64,000 nt of DNA. Source: Aspidapion aeneum (taxonomy: Eukaryota > Arthropoda > Insecta > Coleoptera > Brentidae). The DNA lies in assembly GCA_963576565.1 (NCBI GenBank), contig OY755040.1, positions 26,456,703 through 26,520,702 on the forward strand. Direction: 5' to 3'. Every line of letters starts with the position of its first letter. Positions within the stretch are counted from its first letter, which is position 1. The notes under the pieces were generated by a model. It did no database searches. It was given only the letters and a program-made list of their open reading frames with translations, and was not told the origin of the DNA. Shown piece by piece: positions 62,877 to 64,000 of this stretch. The translations under genes and the position numbers were made by a program.

Positions 62877-64000
62877 AGCTTCGTTCCATCATCGCGTGCG
62901 ACAGTCATAAAACGGTCCGAAAAATCCCTTGCGTTCCAGGTCGACGTTGTACTGTTATCGGACAGTAATTTTTCCGTTCCAACAGGCCACTTCAACTGGT
63001 TTCGGTCTCGTCCAAAATAGAAGGATCGAAGACAGGCGCATTAGAAACGTTTGCATCTCTCTATTTTCTTTGTCTTTGTCTTAACTTCCTTGAATTACAA
63101 TAAATCTCAAGGCCGTACCTAGGGAAGGGATTAAAGGTAATCAAAATTGCACAACACACATGCAAAATTTTATTGAAATTTTTTAATCCTTCCCCGAATT
63201 TTTTTTTGCATACGGCGCTGTTGATTCTGAAATTACAAAAGGTCGTAAACTTATATACCCACCATAGGACAACCTATAAAATGTGATTTTCTTAACTTCT
63301 TAGAAGTATCATGATCTATATTTGCTAAAAATGAATAAAATCACAAATAATTTGTGAATATTAAGGCTTTCTATAATATGTAGGTAATTTCACAAATATT
63401 TTGTAAAATTCAAATTACAAAATACAAATAAATAAATATATAAATTTCACATAAATTTTATGACATTACAAAAAATAAATGCAAGTTCGTTTTAATTTAT
63501 GGTATATTTTGTTTATTAGGCAGTCTGTAGTGGTTTATAGTTTGTGAATATAAATTAAATTAATGTAATTTTATCTGCATTTTAAAGAACTAAAATTAAA
63601 AATATATTACGATAATCCTATGTAATTGTGTAATCCTTTCTGTGCAAGCGCGGATCTAGGTCAAAATCTAGGGGGGGGTAATAGTCGACGATTTTTTTTT
63701 TGTAATATAATTATTTTTTCTAGTGGGGGTAATGCTTCTGTTTTCCCTTATTTTATTAGGGAAAAGTACATATTTATCTTTCTATAAGGTAATTACCCCG
63801 TTACCCCCCCCCCCCTCAAATCCGCGCTTGTTTCTGTGTGCAACTTTAATTTCGTTGTCTGGAATTCATACGTTTTATTGGATCTATCTTTACGCGAGAC
63901 GACCAAACCTACCCTTTCTTTTAGTCACGTGACTTTGAATTTAACTCTAAATATGATCACATGCCTGAAGTAAATCGATCACTACCCCAAAGCATTCGAT
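62877..64000. mobile_element. Element E2, relative of E1, cut by the window edge
   Basis: It begins AGCTTCGTTCCATC and 'cgacagtcataaaacgg', matching the left end of E1 through 'ccaggtcgacgttgtactgt' and 'gacaggcgcattagaa'. Internal blocks at 63260-63460 and 63590-63990 match E1 at 42020-42200 and 44780-44990. MITE H3 is inserted at 63645. The right inverted end would lie just beyond 64000. No gene is recognised. Confidence 0.72.
63645..63830. mobile_element. hAT MITE family H, copy 3
   Basis: The ends CAAGCGCGGATCTAGG and CAAATCCGCGCTTG are flanked by a perfect TTTCTGTG duplication (63637-63644 and 63831-63838). E1 near 44828 reads 'aatcctttctgtgtgcaac' without interruption, giving the empty site. 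Confidence 0.95.

Overview
This window is AT-rich eukaryotic nuclear DNA that looks like intergenic and intronic sequence from an arthropod, most likely an insect. The reasons are decayed mariner, hAT, Harbinger-like, Penelope-like and non-LTR elements, dense miniature inverted-repeat elements (MITEs), GT-AG exon structure, and no bacterial-style gene packing. I cannot name the species. No rRNA gene, CRISPR array, operon or intact long gene is visible, and most open frames are accidents of repeats.

The only convincing host gene is on the + strand at about 51.9-54.6 kb. Exon 51875-52037 holds a start codon, and exon 54369-54561 joins to it in matching phase. Together they encode 99 complete codons ending inside the first half of a WW domain; the remainder lies downstream and was not found. 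A decayed tandem copy of the WW exon follows at 54711-54792.

Layout: 1-3.1 kb, tandem repeats and the first copy of a recurring CTGT-microsatellite element. 3.2-7.7 kb, nested DNA transposons (hAT MITEs, family R1, a CCC...GGG element, foldbacks). 10-14.7 kb, a hAT relic, an 8-bp-duplicating MITE, R1 copy B and a second CCC...GGG element. 16.7-20.8 kb, foldbacks, family S repeats and a broken mariner. 22-28.3 kb, a further CTGT element, MITEs, a tRNA-like sequence and R1 copy C. 28.9-35.1 kb, MITEs, a second broken mariner and two RNase H relics of non-LTR retrotransposons. 36.2-39.5 kb, family Q (142-bp tandem units plus foldback) and a hAT relic with a ZBED5-like transposase. 40.5-45.1 kb, element E1 with a 6-bp target duplication and AG...CT ends, containing a CTGT element with a perfect array of about 448 tetranucleotides. 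46.5-51.4 kb, two more CTGT elements, one inside a Harbinger-like element, and further inverted repeats. 51.9-54.8 kb, the WW gene. 56.4-58.4 kb, a third CCC...GGG element. 58.6-64 kb, MITEs, a reverse transcriptase fragment, a Penelope-like 3' end and element E2, a relative of E1 cut by the window edge.

The main biological content is the nesting of these elements. Several insertions are supported by target-site duplications or by an empty-site relative in the same window. The most unusual items are the E family, the CCC...GGG family with apparent TT target duplications, the CTGT element with its very uneven microsatellite, and a recurring motif (a C-rich CCGATTTT-type box next to a tetranucleotide microsatellite) found in otherwise dissimilar repeat families.
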